Of a DNA stretch of 7,707 nt, positions 1 through 6,568 are shown one piece after another. Every line of letters starts with the position of its first letter. The first letter of the stretch is position 1. Origin of the DNA: SZUA-320 sp041612035 (GTDB taxonomy: Bacteria; Gemmatimonadota; Gemmatimonadetes; Gemmatimonadales; GWC2-71-9); assembly GCA_041612035.1 (NCBI GenBank), contig JBFILX010000103.1:1-7707 (forward strand), read 5' to 3'. Under the pieces are notes generated by a model. It did no database searches. It was not told the DNA's origin and was given only the letters and a program-made list of their open reading frames with translations. Both the position numbers and the translations under genes were made by a program.

Positions 1-2433
1 GAAATCCGCGTCGGGGGCCGACCGCACCGGCGCCCCGCCCACCGACACGTAGACCGGGCTGGTGGTGGCGTAGGGGTACAGGTCGAGGATCGGCTCCCGG
101 GGCCGGTCGCCGGCGGCGCGCACCAGCAGCCAGCCGCTGCGGTCCATCGTCACCCGGATCACCGTGTCGCGTGTGGTGCGCTCGCCGGCCGGCGGGATGG
201 AGGCCAGGGTCCGGCCGTTGCCGATGAGTTCCAGCCGGTCCACCGGGGTGTTCGACCGGAGCGAAACGTGCACCTCCAGCCGGTGGCGCCCGGCCGGGAG
301 CGCCAGCTCGTCGCCGGGCTCGTGCCAGGCGGCCTCGCCGGGGCGCCGGACCCGTAGCATCACCAGCGGCCCGTTGGTGACCATGGTCCGGCCCGCGCGC
401 AGGGCGTCGAGGAACCGGCGATGCTCGAGCCGCTCCCCCGCCCGGGCATAGACCCGCACCAGCCCGGGCGGTCCCCGCAGCGACGCGAAGTTGGGGAAGG
501 CGTCCGTGCCGGCGCCCGCCGCGATCCGGAACCCGGTGTTGAGCAACCGGTACCACACCGCGGCCGTGGCATGGTGGTCGCTGTACCCCATCACCTCCAG
601 GTAGTCGAGGGTGCCCAGCGCGGCGTCCACCGGCAGGGCGTGCCGGAGCGCGGCCGTCCGGTCGAACGGGTCGGGCCCGGTGTCGAACGGATGGACGTAC
701 CCCGTGACCGCCCCCTGCCCGCGGCCCTCCCGGAACATCCCGGTGTTGGTGGGCACCAGGCTCGCGGCCGCGGTGTTGACGTACCCGGCGTAGTTGGGCA
801 GCAGGAAGTACCGCTCCAGGCCCAGCAGCGCCGTGTGGCCCCAGAAGCTGGTGTGGAACTCCTCGCCGTGGGCCAGGAGGACCTCGTCGGTCGAGGCGGG
901 GTCGATCCCCGGACGGAAGGCCTCGATGTCGGGGATCCGCTGCTCCTTGTTCACGACCAGGTTCTCCACCAGGTGCAGTCCCTCCGCCCCCGCCTGGAAC
1001 ACGAGGCGCGCGGGGGTGTTCCGGTAGGCGCCTCCGTAGTTCATGTGCACGTGCAGGTCAGCGCCCCACCACCCCAGCGACGGCAGGTCCATGATGCGGT
1101 CGAGCACCAGGTCGGCGGCGGCGCTTCCCCGCGCCGGGACTTCCACCACCACCCGGGCGGCCGACCACTCGGGCCCCTTCCATGCCTCGACGGTGTAGCG
1201 CCCCGGTGGCAGCGTGAGCCGGGCCTCGCCGTCCGCGTGGAAGTAGCCGACCTCGAACCCGCGTTCGCCCCGGACGAACGCCTCGTCGGCGTGACGCCAG
1301 GCGTCGTCGGGGGCCCAGCTCCGGTCGGCGGTGTCGCGCACGGTCACCCGGCTGCTGACGGGATCGCCCCCGCCCCCGCCGGTCCGCACCCGGACCGTCA
1401 GTCGCCCCACCGGTCCGGCATACTCGCGATGGCGCGGATCCACCCGGGTGATCCGGCCCCCGGGGATCTCCACCACCTGGAGCGCAACGTTGCCGTCCTG
1501 GTTGCTGACGTAGGCGATGCGGGTGCCGTCGGGCGACCAGCGGGGGGCGGTGGCGTCGAAGTCGCCGTAGGTGAGCTGGAAGGGGTCGCCGCCGTCGGCG
1601 GTCATGAGCCAGAGCTGGTGCCACTGGCGGCCGTGGTAGCCGGCGTACACCACCCGCCGCCCGTCCGGCGCCCAGTCGGGACGCGCCTTCCAGGTGGTCT
1701 CCTCGTACCACAGTTCGCGCATCGGCGCGCCGGCGCGCGCGGCCATCCGCCAGAACCCTCCCGTCCCCCAGATGCGCCCGCGGTTGGAGACCAGGATCAG
1801 CTCGCGGCCGTCGGGGCCCCAGGTGGGCGACAGGTAGTGGTCCCAGGGGCTGTAGTAGTAGCGGGGGAGCCCGCTGTCGCGGTCCTCGGTGATCCGCTCG
1901 GCGGGTCCCAGCGTGCCGGTGGCGTGGTCGAACGGCGCCACGAAGACGTGCCACCGACCGGCGTGGCCGGTCGAGACCCAGGCCAGCCGGGTGCCGTCCG
2001 GCGAGAACCGCGGGTCCACGTGCACCTGGCCGTCGGCGACCAGCGGCCGCGTGGTTCCGGTCGTGAGGTCGAGCAGGCGCAGCTGGACCGCGTCCTCCCG
2101 GTAGCTCGCGTACACGATCCACCGCCCCCGGCGGGACCAGTCGGGCTGATGGTCATACCCCTCGGCCCGGGTGAGCTGCCGGGCCACGGTGTCGCCCGGT
2201 CGCTGCCGCCAGAGGGTGCCCTGCATGGCGTAGACCAGTTCGCGCCCGTCCGGCGACCAGCTGGCCGATGACGGCCCGGACGTCACCTGGGGGACGTACA
2301 TCTCGCGCCAGTAGTACGGGTGGGGCACCTGGACCTGGCGCAGCACCGGTTCGCGCTGCTGCGCGGCAAGCGGCCACGTGGTGCCGGCGGTCAGGGCGAC
2401 GGCGGCAAGCAGCCACCGGGAGGCGATGCTCAT
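1..2433 (-). CDS. Secreted TolB-like beta-propeller / CehA-McbA-type PHP metallohydrolase (C-terminus cut by window edge)
   Basis: The frame is open for 811 codons from ATG 2433 to base 1 with no stop, so the C-terminus lies outside the window. Residues 1-24 look like a signal peptide: Arg6, a hydrophobic core at 7-20, and likely cleavage after Ala24 in PLAAQQ, so export is predicted. Residues 50-340 form a six-bladed TolB/WD40-like propeller with W/F-S-P-D-G-type repeats at about 58, 97, 142, 204, 253 and 298. Residues 345-447 look like a beta-sandwich linker. The hydrolase part starts with DLHVH (459-463). It continues with LVVNKEQRIPDI (492-503), HGEEFHTSFWGH (522-533, His522, Glu524, His527, His532), YVHPF (His581), SDHHATAAVW (618-627), GAGTDAF (Asp644) and VTNGPL (685-690). 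This matches CehA/McbA-like metallohydrolases (PHP fold), a family that includes a carbaryl-hydrolysing enzyme; the substrate here is unknown. A beta-rich tail follows from about 715. The start overlaps the kinase stop as ATGA and has no clear Shine-Dalgarno, suggesting coupled translation. Family is fairly sure; reaction is not. Confidence 0.9.
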   Translation of the reverse strand, partial: MSIASRWLLAAVALTAGTTWPLAAQQREPVLRQVQVPHPYYWREMYVPQVTSGPSSASWSPDGRELVYAMQGTLWRQRPGDTVARQLTRAEGYDHQPDWSRRGRWIVYASYREDAVQLRLLDLTTGTTRPLVADGQVHVDPRFSPDGTRLAWVSTGHAGRWHVFVAPFDHATGTLGPAERITEDRDSGLPRYYYSPWDHYLSPTWGPDGRELILVSNRGRIWGTGGFWRMAARAGAPMRELWYEETTWKARPDWAPDGRRVVYAGYHGRQWHQLWLMTADGGDPFQLTYGDFDATAPRWSPDGTRIAYVSNQDGNVALQVVEIPGGRITRVDPRHREYAGPVGRLTVRVRTGGGGGDPVSSRVTVRDTADRSWAPDDAWRHADEAFVRGERGFEVGYFHADGEARLTLPPGRYTVEAWKGPEWSAARVVVEVPARGSAAADLVLDRIMDLPSLGWWGADLHVHMNYGGAYRNTPARLVFQAGAEGLHLVENLVVNKEQRIPDIEAFRPGIDPASTDEVLLAHGEEFHTSFWGHTALLGLERYFLLPNYAGYVNTAAASLVPTNTGMFREGRGQGAVTGYVHPFDTGPDPFDRTAALRHALPVDAALGTLDYLEVMGYSDHHATAAVWYRLLNTGFRIAAGAGTDAFPNFASLRGPPGLVRVYARAGERLEHRRFLDALRAGRTMVTNGPLVMLRVRRPGEAAWHEPGDELALPAGRHRLEVHVSLRSNTPVDRLELIGNGRTLASIPPAGERTTRDTVIRVTMDRSGWLLVRAAGDRPREPILDLYPYATTSPVYVSVGGAPVRSAPDADF

Positions 2434-5099
2434 GGCGACACCAGGCGACGGAACCCGGGATGCTGGCGCAGCGGGTCGAGGGTCGGGTCGATCCGCAGCC
2501 AGTCCCTGGAGAGGAAGTATGGCTGGCCCAGCAGGGTCTCCAGGTGCCGCACGGCCTGGTCGTGCGCGCCGACCAGGACCGCCGTGCGGGCCAGGAGGTG
2601 GAGATAGTACGGCCCGATGAACCCGAACCGGTCTGACGGGAGCATCGCGGTGGCCCGCTCGCCGGTGGCCAGCGCACTGTCGCGCCGGCCCAGGTAGCCC
2701 AGGGCGAGCCCCAGGAAGGCCAGGTTCTGCGCGTCGGTCGGGTTGGCCAGGGTGCGCCGCTCGAACTCCTGGCGGGCGGTGTCGGCGAAGGCCGCCTGGC
2801 GGAGCCGGTCACCCCGCAGGGCATAGGTCTCCGCCAGGATGATCGCCCACCAGGCCCGGTCCTCGCCGAACGCGCTGGGCGACAGGCGAAGGAGCAGGTC
2901 GCGATCGTCGTCGTCCAGGGCCCAGAACAGGTCCCAGTAGTTGGCCATGTAGGCCGCCCGGGCGGTGGGCTCCACCTCGGGCGGGACGTCCCGAAGGACC
3001 CGCCGCGCGCCGGCCAGGTCGCCGCGGGCCAGGTACACCATGGCCCGGATCTGGTGCAGCCCCATCGCCAGGGGCGCGAGCCGGATGGCGCGTTCGCTGG
3101 CCTCGAGCGCCTCGGGATACCGGCGCAGCCAGAGATGGCACTGGGCCAGGCGGCGGGCCGCGCCGATCGAGCGCGGGTCCAGCCGGGTGGCGGCCGTCAG
3201 GTGACGCAGGGCGGTGTCCCAGCGCCCGAGGGTCATCTCCGCCGCGCCCAGCCAGGCCAGGATGTCGGGATCGTTGGGCGCGACGCCGAGGCCCGCGGTG
3301 AGCACCTCCACCGCCGCCTCGGGCTCGTTGGCGATGAAGGTCCGGTGGTAGCCCAGGGCCACGTAGGGCTCGGGCCGGTCCGGGGCCAGCGCGGCGGCCC
3401 GTTCCGCTGCCGCCAGGCTGGCCCGCGCCAGCGCGGTGTCGGAGATGGCGTTGACGTAGAGCAGGGCCCGGGCCCGGCCCAACCGGGCCCAGGCGAGGGC
3501 GAAGGTGGAGTCGAGTGCCACCGCCTGCTCGTAGTACTGGATGGCCTGCCGCAGGTCGGTGGCGGTGCCGGTCACCAGCGCCCGGACGTCCTCGGCCCGG
3601 CGGTAGGCCTCGTACGCCGCGAGGTTCAGGGTGGGCGGGCGCTCGAGCAGCTGCTGGTCGGATGCGGTGAGCACCACGTTCAGCCGGCGGGCGACCTCGC
3701 CGGCAATCTGGCCCTGGACCCGGAAGACGTCGGTCACCTCCGCCTGGAACGGCTCCCGCCAGACGGTGACCGGCGGGCCGTCCCGGCTCACCCGGACCAG
3801 TTCCGGGCTCACCCGCACCACCGTCCGGCCGCCGTCCCGGGCGGCCGGCCACTGCACGGCGCCGAGCAGGACGTACTCGACGCCGAGGTCGCGGGCCACG
3901 GCGCGAAGGTCGGGTGGCGAGGCGCGGTACTGGCTGGTGCTCGCGCCCGCGATCACCTGCAGTCCGGCCAGGGAGGCCAGCTTTCCGCGCACGTCGTCGG
4001 TGACCCCGTCGGCGAAGAAAACGTCGGCCGGCTCGCCCAGGTTCCGGAACGGCAGGACGGCGATGAGCGGCGGCTCCTCCGGGCCCGACGCGCGATCGCG
4101 GAGGCCCCAGGTGACCAGGCCCAGGAGGACGAGGCCGATCGCCGCCAGCCCCCACCGCCGGCGCCGTCCGGCGGGGCGGGACGCCGTCGGGGGCTCGGGC
4201 GCGGGTCCGGCGCGGACCCCGTCGAGGGCCGCCATGAACGCCTCGGCGTCGGGAAACCGCTGGTCGGGCTGCTTGGCGACCACCCGTTCGATCACCGCCT
4301 GGAGCGCGGCGGGGACTTCGGGCCGGCGGGTGCGGATGGGCGGCGGGGTGTCGCGCAGCGCGCGGGCCATCACCGCCTGGGGCGTGGACCCGGTGAACGG
4401 CGGATCGCCGGAGAGCATCTCGTACAGGACGCAGCCGAGGGCGTACAGGTCGGCCCGGCCGTCGAGCTCCGCCTCGCCTTCGACCTGTTCGGGGCTCATG
4501 TAGACCAGGGTGCCCACGATCGTTCCGGTGGCGGTCATCCGCTCCGGCGGTCCGGGAGCGGGACCGGCGCCCGGCGGCCGCGGCGGGGTGATGCGGGCCG
4601 CGCCGGCGCGCTCGATGGCGCGGGCGACGCCGAAGTCGCCGAGCAGGGCGTGTCCCGAGGACAGCATGATGTTCTCGGGCTTGACGTCGCGGTGGATCAC
4701 CCCGTGCCGGTGGGCGTAGCCCAGGGCGTCGGCGACCTCCCGCGCGATGCGGAGGGCCTCGTCGACGGGGAGCGGGCCCTCCCGGGCGATCCGGTCGCGC
4801 AGCGACTCGCCGTCCACGAACGGCATGCTGAACCAGAAGAGCCCGTCCCGCTCCCCCGAGTCGTACACCGCGAGGATGTTCGGGTGCTGCAGCCGGCCCG
4901 CCAGCCGGATCTCCTGGCGGAACCGCTCGGCGTTGACCGAGAGCGCCAGCTCGGGGTGCAGGACCTTGAGGGCCACCAGGCGGTCGTGCCGCCGGTCCAC
5001 CGCGCGGTACACCGTGGCCATCCCGCCCCGCCCGACTTCGCGCTCGACGGTATAGTGCGGGGCCAGGCGGGCCTCGAGGGCCGCGCGAGGGTCGGACAT
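2430..5099 (-). CDS. Membrane-anchored Ser/Thr protein kinase with TolB/FlgO-like and TPR extracytoplasmic region
   Basis: This 889-residue Hanks-type (PknB-like) kinase has all the catalytic residues. They are the glycine loop GRGGMATVY (23-31), Lys45, alpha-C Glu63, HRDVKPEN (136-143, catalytic Asp138), DFG (155-157), SPEQ (202-205), Asp217 and Arg280. It is therefore expected to be active. The activation loop carries a Pro/Gly-rich stretch at 171-185, followed by Thr189, Thr191 and Thr193 as possible phosphosites. A basic run (GRRRR, 311-315) and one membrane helix (316-333) place the kinase in the cytosol and the rest outside. Residues 344-480 resemble the TolB N-terminal/FlgO-like domain of cyclases and receptor kinases (IAVLPFRNLG, then FFADGVTDDV). 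From about 490 to 860 the chain is TPR-like helical repeats, probably a ligand- or protein-binding sensor. ATG 5099 was chosen because the kinase fold begins just after it; the upstream open frame is the shadow of the aminotransferase. The start lies one base after that gene's stop, with no good ribosome site, so reinitiation is likely. The target is unknown. Confidence 0.95.
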   Translation of the reverse strand: MSDPRAALEARLAPHYTVEREVGRGGMATVYRAVDRRHDRLVALKVLHPELALSVNAERFRQEIRLAGRLQHPNILAVYDSGERDGLFWFSMPFVDGESLRDRIAREGPLPVDEALRIAREVADALGYAHRHGVIHRDVKPENIMLSSGHALLGDFGVARAIERAGAARITPPRPPGAGPAPGPPERMTATGTIVGTLVYMSPEQVEGEAELDGRADLYALGCVLYEMLSGDPPFTGSTPQAVMARALRDTPPPIRTRRPEVPAALQAVIERVVAKQPDQRFPDAEAFMAALDGVRAGPAPEPPTASRPAGRRRRWGLAAIGLVLLGLVTWGLRDRASGPEEPPLIAVLPFRNLGEPADVFFADGVTDDVRGKLASLAGLQVIAGASTSQYRASPPDLRAVARDLGVEYVLLGAVQWPAARDGGRTVVRVSPELVRVSRDGPPVTVWREPFQAEVTDVFRVQGQIAGEVARRLNVVLTASDQQLLERPPTLNLAAYEAYRRAEDVRALVTGTATDLRQAIQYYEQAVALDSTFALAWARLGRARALLYVNAISDTALARASLAAAERAAALAPDRPEPYVALGYHRTFIANEPEAAVEVLTAGLGVAPNDPDILAWLGAAEMTLGRWDTALRHLTAATRLDPRSIGAARRLAQCHLWLRRYPEALEASERAIRLAPLAMGLHQIRAMVYLARGDLAGARRVLRDVPPEVEPTARAAYMANYWDLFWALDDDDRDLLLRLSPSAFGEDRAWWAIILAETYALRGDRLRQAAFADTARQEFERRTLANPTDAQNLAFLGLALGYLGRRDSALATGERATAMLPSDRFGFIGPYYLHLLARTAVLVGAHDQAVRHLETLLGQPYFLSRDWLRIDPTLDPLRQHPGFRRLVSP

Positions 5100-5100
5100 G

Positions 5101-6435
5101 CTACGCCCGCAGTTCGGTGAGCAGGTCGTCCAGCATCTGCAGGCAGAGGTCCACGTCGGCGGCGGTGACCACCAGGGGCGGGGCGAGCCGCAGGCTGCTG
5201 GGGCCGCAGCCCAGCAGCAGCAGCCCCCGCTCGAAGGCGAGGCGCACCAGCCGGTCCACCAGGTCGCCGTGGGGCTCCCGGGTGGCCCGGTCGCGCACGA
5301 ACTCGAGCCCCACCATGAGGCCCAGGCCCCGCACGTCCCCGATCGCCGGGTGCCGGTCGGCCAGGGTCCGGACCCCGGCGAGCAGCCGTTCGCCCATGAC
5401 CGCGGCGTTGGCCATGAGGCCGTCCTCCACCAGGTCGAGCGTGGCAAGCGCGGCGGCGCAGCAGACCGGGTTGCCCCCGAAGGTCGAGCCGTGGGCGCCC
5501 GTCTTCCAGGTGGTGACCCGCTCGGTGGCGATGATGGCCCCGATCGGCATCCCGCTGCCCAGGCCCTTGGCCGCCAGCAGGATGTCGGGCTCCACCCCCT
5601 CGTGCTCGCAGGCGAACATCCGGCCCGTGCGGCCGATGCCGCTCTGCACCTCGTCGGCCACCAGCAGGATCCCGTGCCGGTCGCACAGCGCGCGCAGCGC
5701 CCGGAGCCAGCCCGGGGGCGGCACCAGGTAGCCGCCCTCGCCCAGCACCGGCTCGACGAAGATGGCCGCCACGTCGGTGGGCGCCAGCCGCCGCGCGAAG
5801 AGGTCGTGCTCGATCTGCGTGGCACAGTGGAGTTCGCAGGCCGGGAAGGTCTTGCCGAACTCGCACCGGTAGCACGAGGCGTAGGCGACGTGGTGCACGT
5901 CCGGGAGGAACGGACCGAAGCCCTCCCGCTGCCGGGCCTTGCTGGCGGTCAGGCTGAGCGCCCCCATGCTGCGGCCGTGGAAGGCCCCCTTGAACGCCAC
6001 CAGGGCCCGCCGGCCGGTGGCGTGACGGGCCAGCTTGATGGCGCCCTCGACCGCCTCGGTGCCCGAATTGGAGAGGAAGACCCGTTTGGGGCTCGGGCCC
6101 GGCGCGACCCGGGCCAGCCGCTCGCAGAGCTGCGCCATCCCGTCGTAGTAGAAGTCGGACCCGCAGATATGGAGGAACCGGTCGGCCGCCTCCTTGACCG
6201 CGTTGACCACCACCGGGTGACCGTAGCCCGTGGAGCAGACGGCGATGCCGGCCATGAAATCGAGGAAGCGGTTGCCGTCCACGTCCTCGACCATCACCCC
6301 CTCTCCCCCCGCGACCACCAGGGGATAGGCCTTGATGTAGCAGCTCGAGGTCCAGGCCTGGTCCCGCGCGATGATCGCCTGGGCCCTGGGGCCGGGCGGC
6401 GGGACGTGGATGCGGGGATAGTCACGGGCGGGCAT
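5101..6435 (-). CDS. Class III PLP-dependent aminotransferase (acetylornithine/ornithine/GABA aminotransferase family)
   Basis: The 444-residue product has the usual length and all the hallmarks of fold-type I class III aminotransferases. These are cofactor-phosphate loop SGTEA (124-128), FHGR (152-155), VADEVQSG (259-266, Asp261 to the pyridine nitrogen), Schiff-base Lys290 in AAKGLGSG, and STFGGNP (317-323). It moves an amino group between an amine or amino acid and a 2-oxo acid in the cytosol. No arginine-pathway gene is nearby, so the substrate (ornithine, acetylornithine, GABA, another omega-amine, or racemisation as in some archaeal relatives) cannot be set from sequence. An insertion-like segment at 188-204 has four cysteines, CxxC-x8-CxxxC (188, 191, 200, 204), perhaps binding metal. 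ATG 6435 is preferred over upstream in-frame starts because AGGAG sits seven bases before it, and the upstream frame runs into the divergent permease and lacks family features. It is first in the leftward operon and its TAG stop is one base from the kinase start. Confidence 0.95.
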   Translation of the reverse strand: MPARDYPRIHVPPPGPRAQAIIARDQAWTSSCYIKAYPLVVAGGEGVMVEDVDGNRFLDFMAGIAVCSTGYGHPVVVNAVKEAADRFLHICGSDFYYDGMAQLCERLARVAPGPSPKRVFLSNSGTEAVEGAIKLARHATGRRALVAFKGAFHGRSMGALSLTASKARQREGFGPFLPDVHHVAYASCYRCEFGKTFPACELHCATQIEHDLFARRLAPTDVAAIFVEPVLGEGGYLVPPPGWLRALRALCDRHGILLVADEVQSGIGRTGRMFACEHEGVEPDILLAAKGLGSGMPIGAIIATERVTTWKTGAHGSTFGGNPVCCAAALATLDLVEDGLMANAAVMGERLLAGVRTLADRHPAIGDVRGLGLMVGLEFVRDRATREPHGDLVDRLVRLAFERGLLLLGCGPSSLRLAPPLVVTAADVDLCLQMLDDLLTELRA

Positions 6436-6442
6436 GCGGGCG

Positions 6443-6447
6443 CTCCT
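6443..6447 (-). promoter_or_regulatory. Ribosome binding site of the aminotransferase
   Basis: The minus strand reads AGGAG, then seven bases, then ATG at 6435. It is the only strong, properly spaced Shine-Dalgarno in the leftward operon and it fixes the start of the aminotransferase. The two downstream genes lack such a site and seem to rely on coupling. Confidence 0.75.
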
Positions 6448-6486
6448 GCCGGGGCGGCGGTCTGGTCGAATCTGCCTCGGCTTCGG

Positions 6487-6513
6487 AACCGGGCACAAGC
6501 ACGGCCGCCGGTT
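6487..6513. promoter_or_regulatory. Spaced inverted repeat, possible operator
   Basis: AACCGG (6487-6492) and CCGGTT (6508-6513) form a perfect six-base dyad with a 15-base gap. Centre-to-centre distance is 21 bases, two helical turns, which suits a dimeric regulator on one DNA face. The right arm overlaps the first two bases of the candidate permease -35 box. The arms are short and GC-rich, so chance occurrence is quite possible. Confidence 0.25.
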
Positions 6514-6540
6514 GGTCACCCGGGGAGGGGGCCGTACATT
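6512..6540 (+). promoter_or_regulatory. Candidate sigma-70-type promoter for the permease
   Basis: TTGGTC (6512-6517, 3 of 6 to the -35 consensus) and TACATT (6535-6540, 4 of 6 to the -10 consensus) are separated by an ideal 17 bases. Transcription would begin near 6547, giving a leader of about 22 bases. The match is modest and such pairs also occur by chance. Confidence 0.35.
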
Positions 6541-6568
6541 GGAGGCTCCTCCACCCCTCCGTTCCCCG

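Larger units (their letters stand above)
6436..6568. promoter_or_regulatory. Divergent intergenic region between aminotransferase operon and permease
   Basis: This 133-bp stretch is the only non-coding DNA in the window and must hold the start signals for both divergent units unless they are read from further away. It contains a candidate rightward promoter, a spaced inverted repeat and a good ribosome site for the leftward aminotransferase. For the leftward direction only weak promoter matches were found (TTGTGC, 18-base gap, CAGATT on the minus strand), so no leftward promoter is called. No small gene or RNA is supported here. Confidence 0.7.

Noticed and set aside
421..2271. 616-codon + strand open frame opposite the propeller hydrolase, and shorter overlapping minus-strand frames such as 1058-2122
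   Set aside because: The products are compositionally biased and without motifs; the true minus-strand frame from 2433 has a signal peptide, six propeller blades and hydrolase motifs.
3054..5120. Very long open frame (688 codons) on the + strand opposite the kinase gene
   Set aside because: Its product is low-complexity and rich in Arg, Gly, Pro and Val with no recognisable domain, while the opposite strand encodes a complete kinase. Such antisense frames are a by-product of high GC at third codon positions.
5100..5825. Extension of the kinase reading frame upstream to 5825
   Set aside because: The extra 242 residues are an out-of-frame translation of the aminotransferase gene; the kinase fold starts immediately after ATG 5099.
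6539..6568. TTG at 6539 as an alternative in-frame start of the permease
   Set aside because: It has no ribosome site and would add ten residues unlike the usual permease N-terminus; it also overlaps the candidate -10 box.
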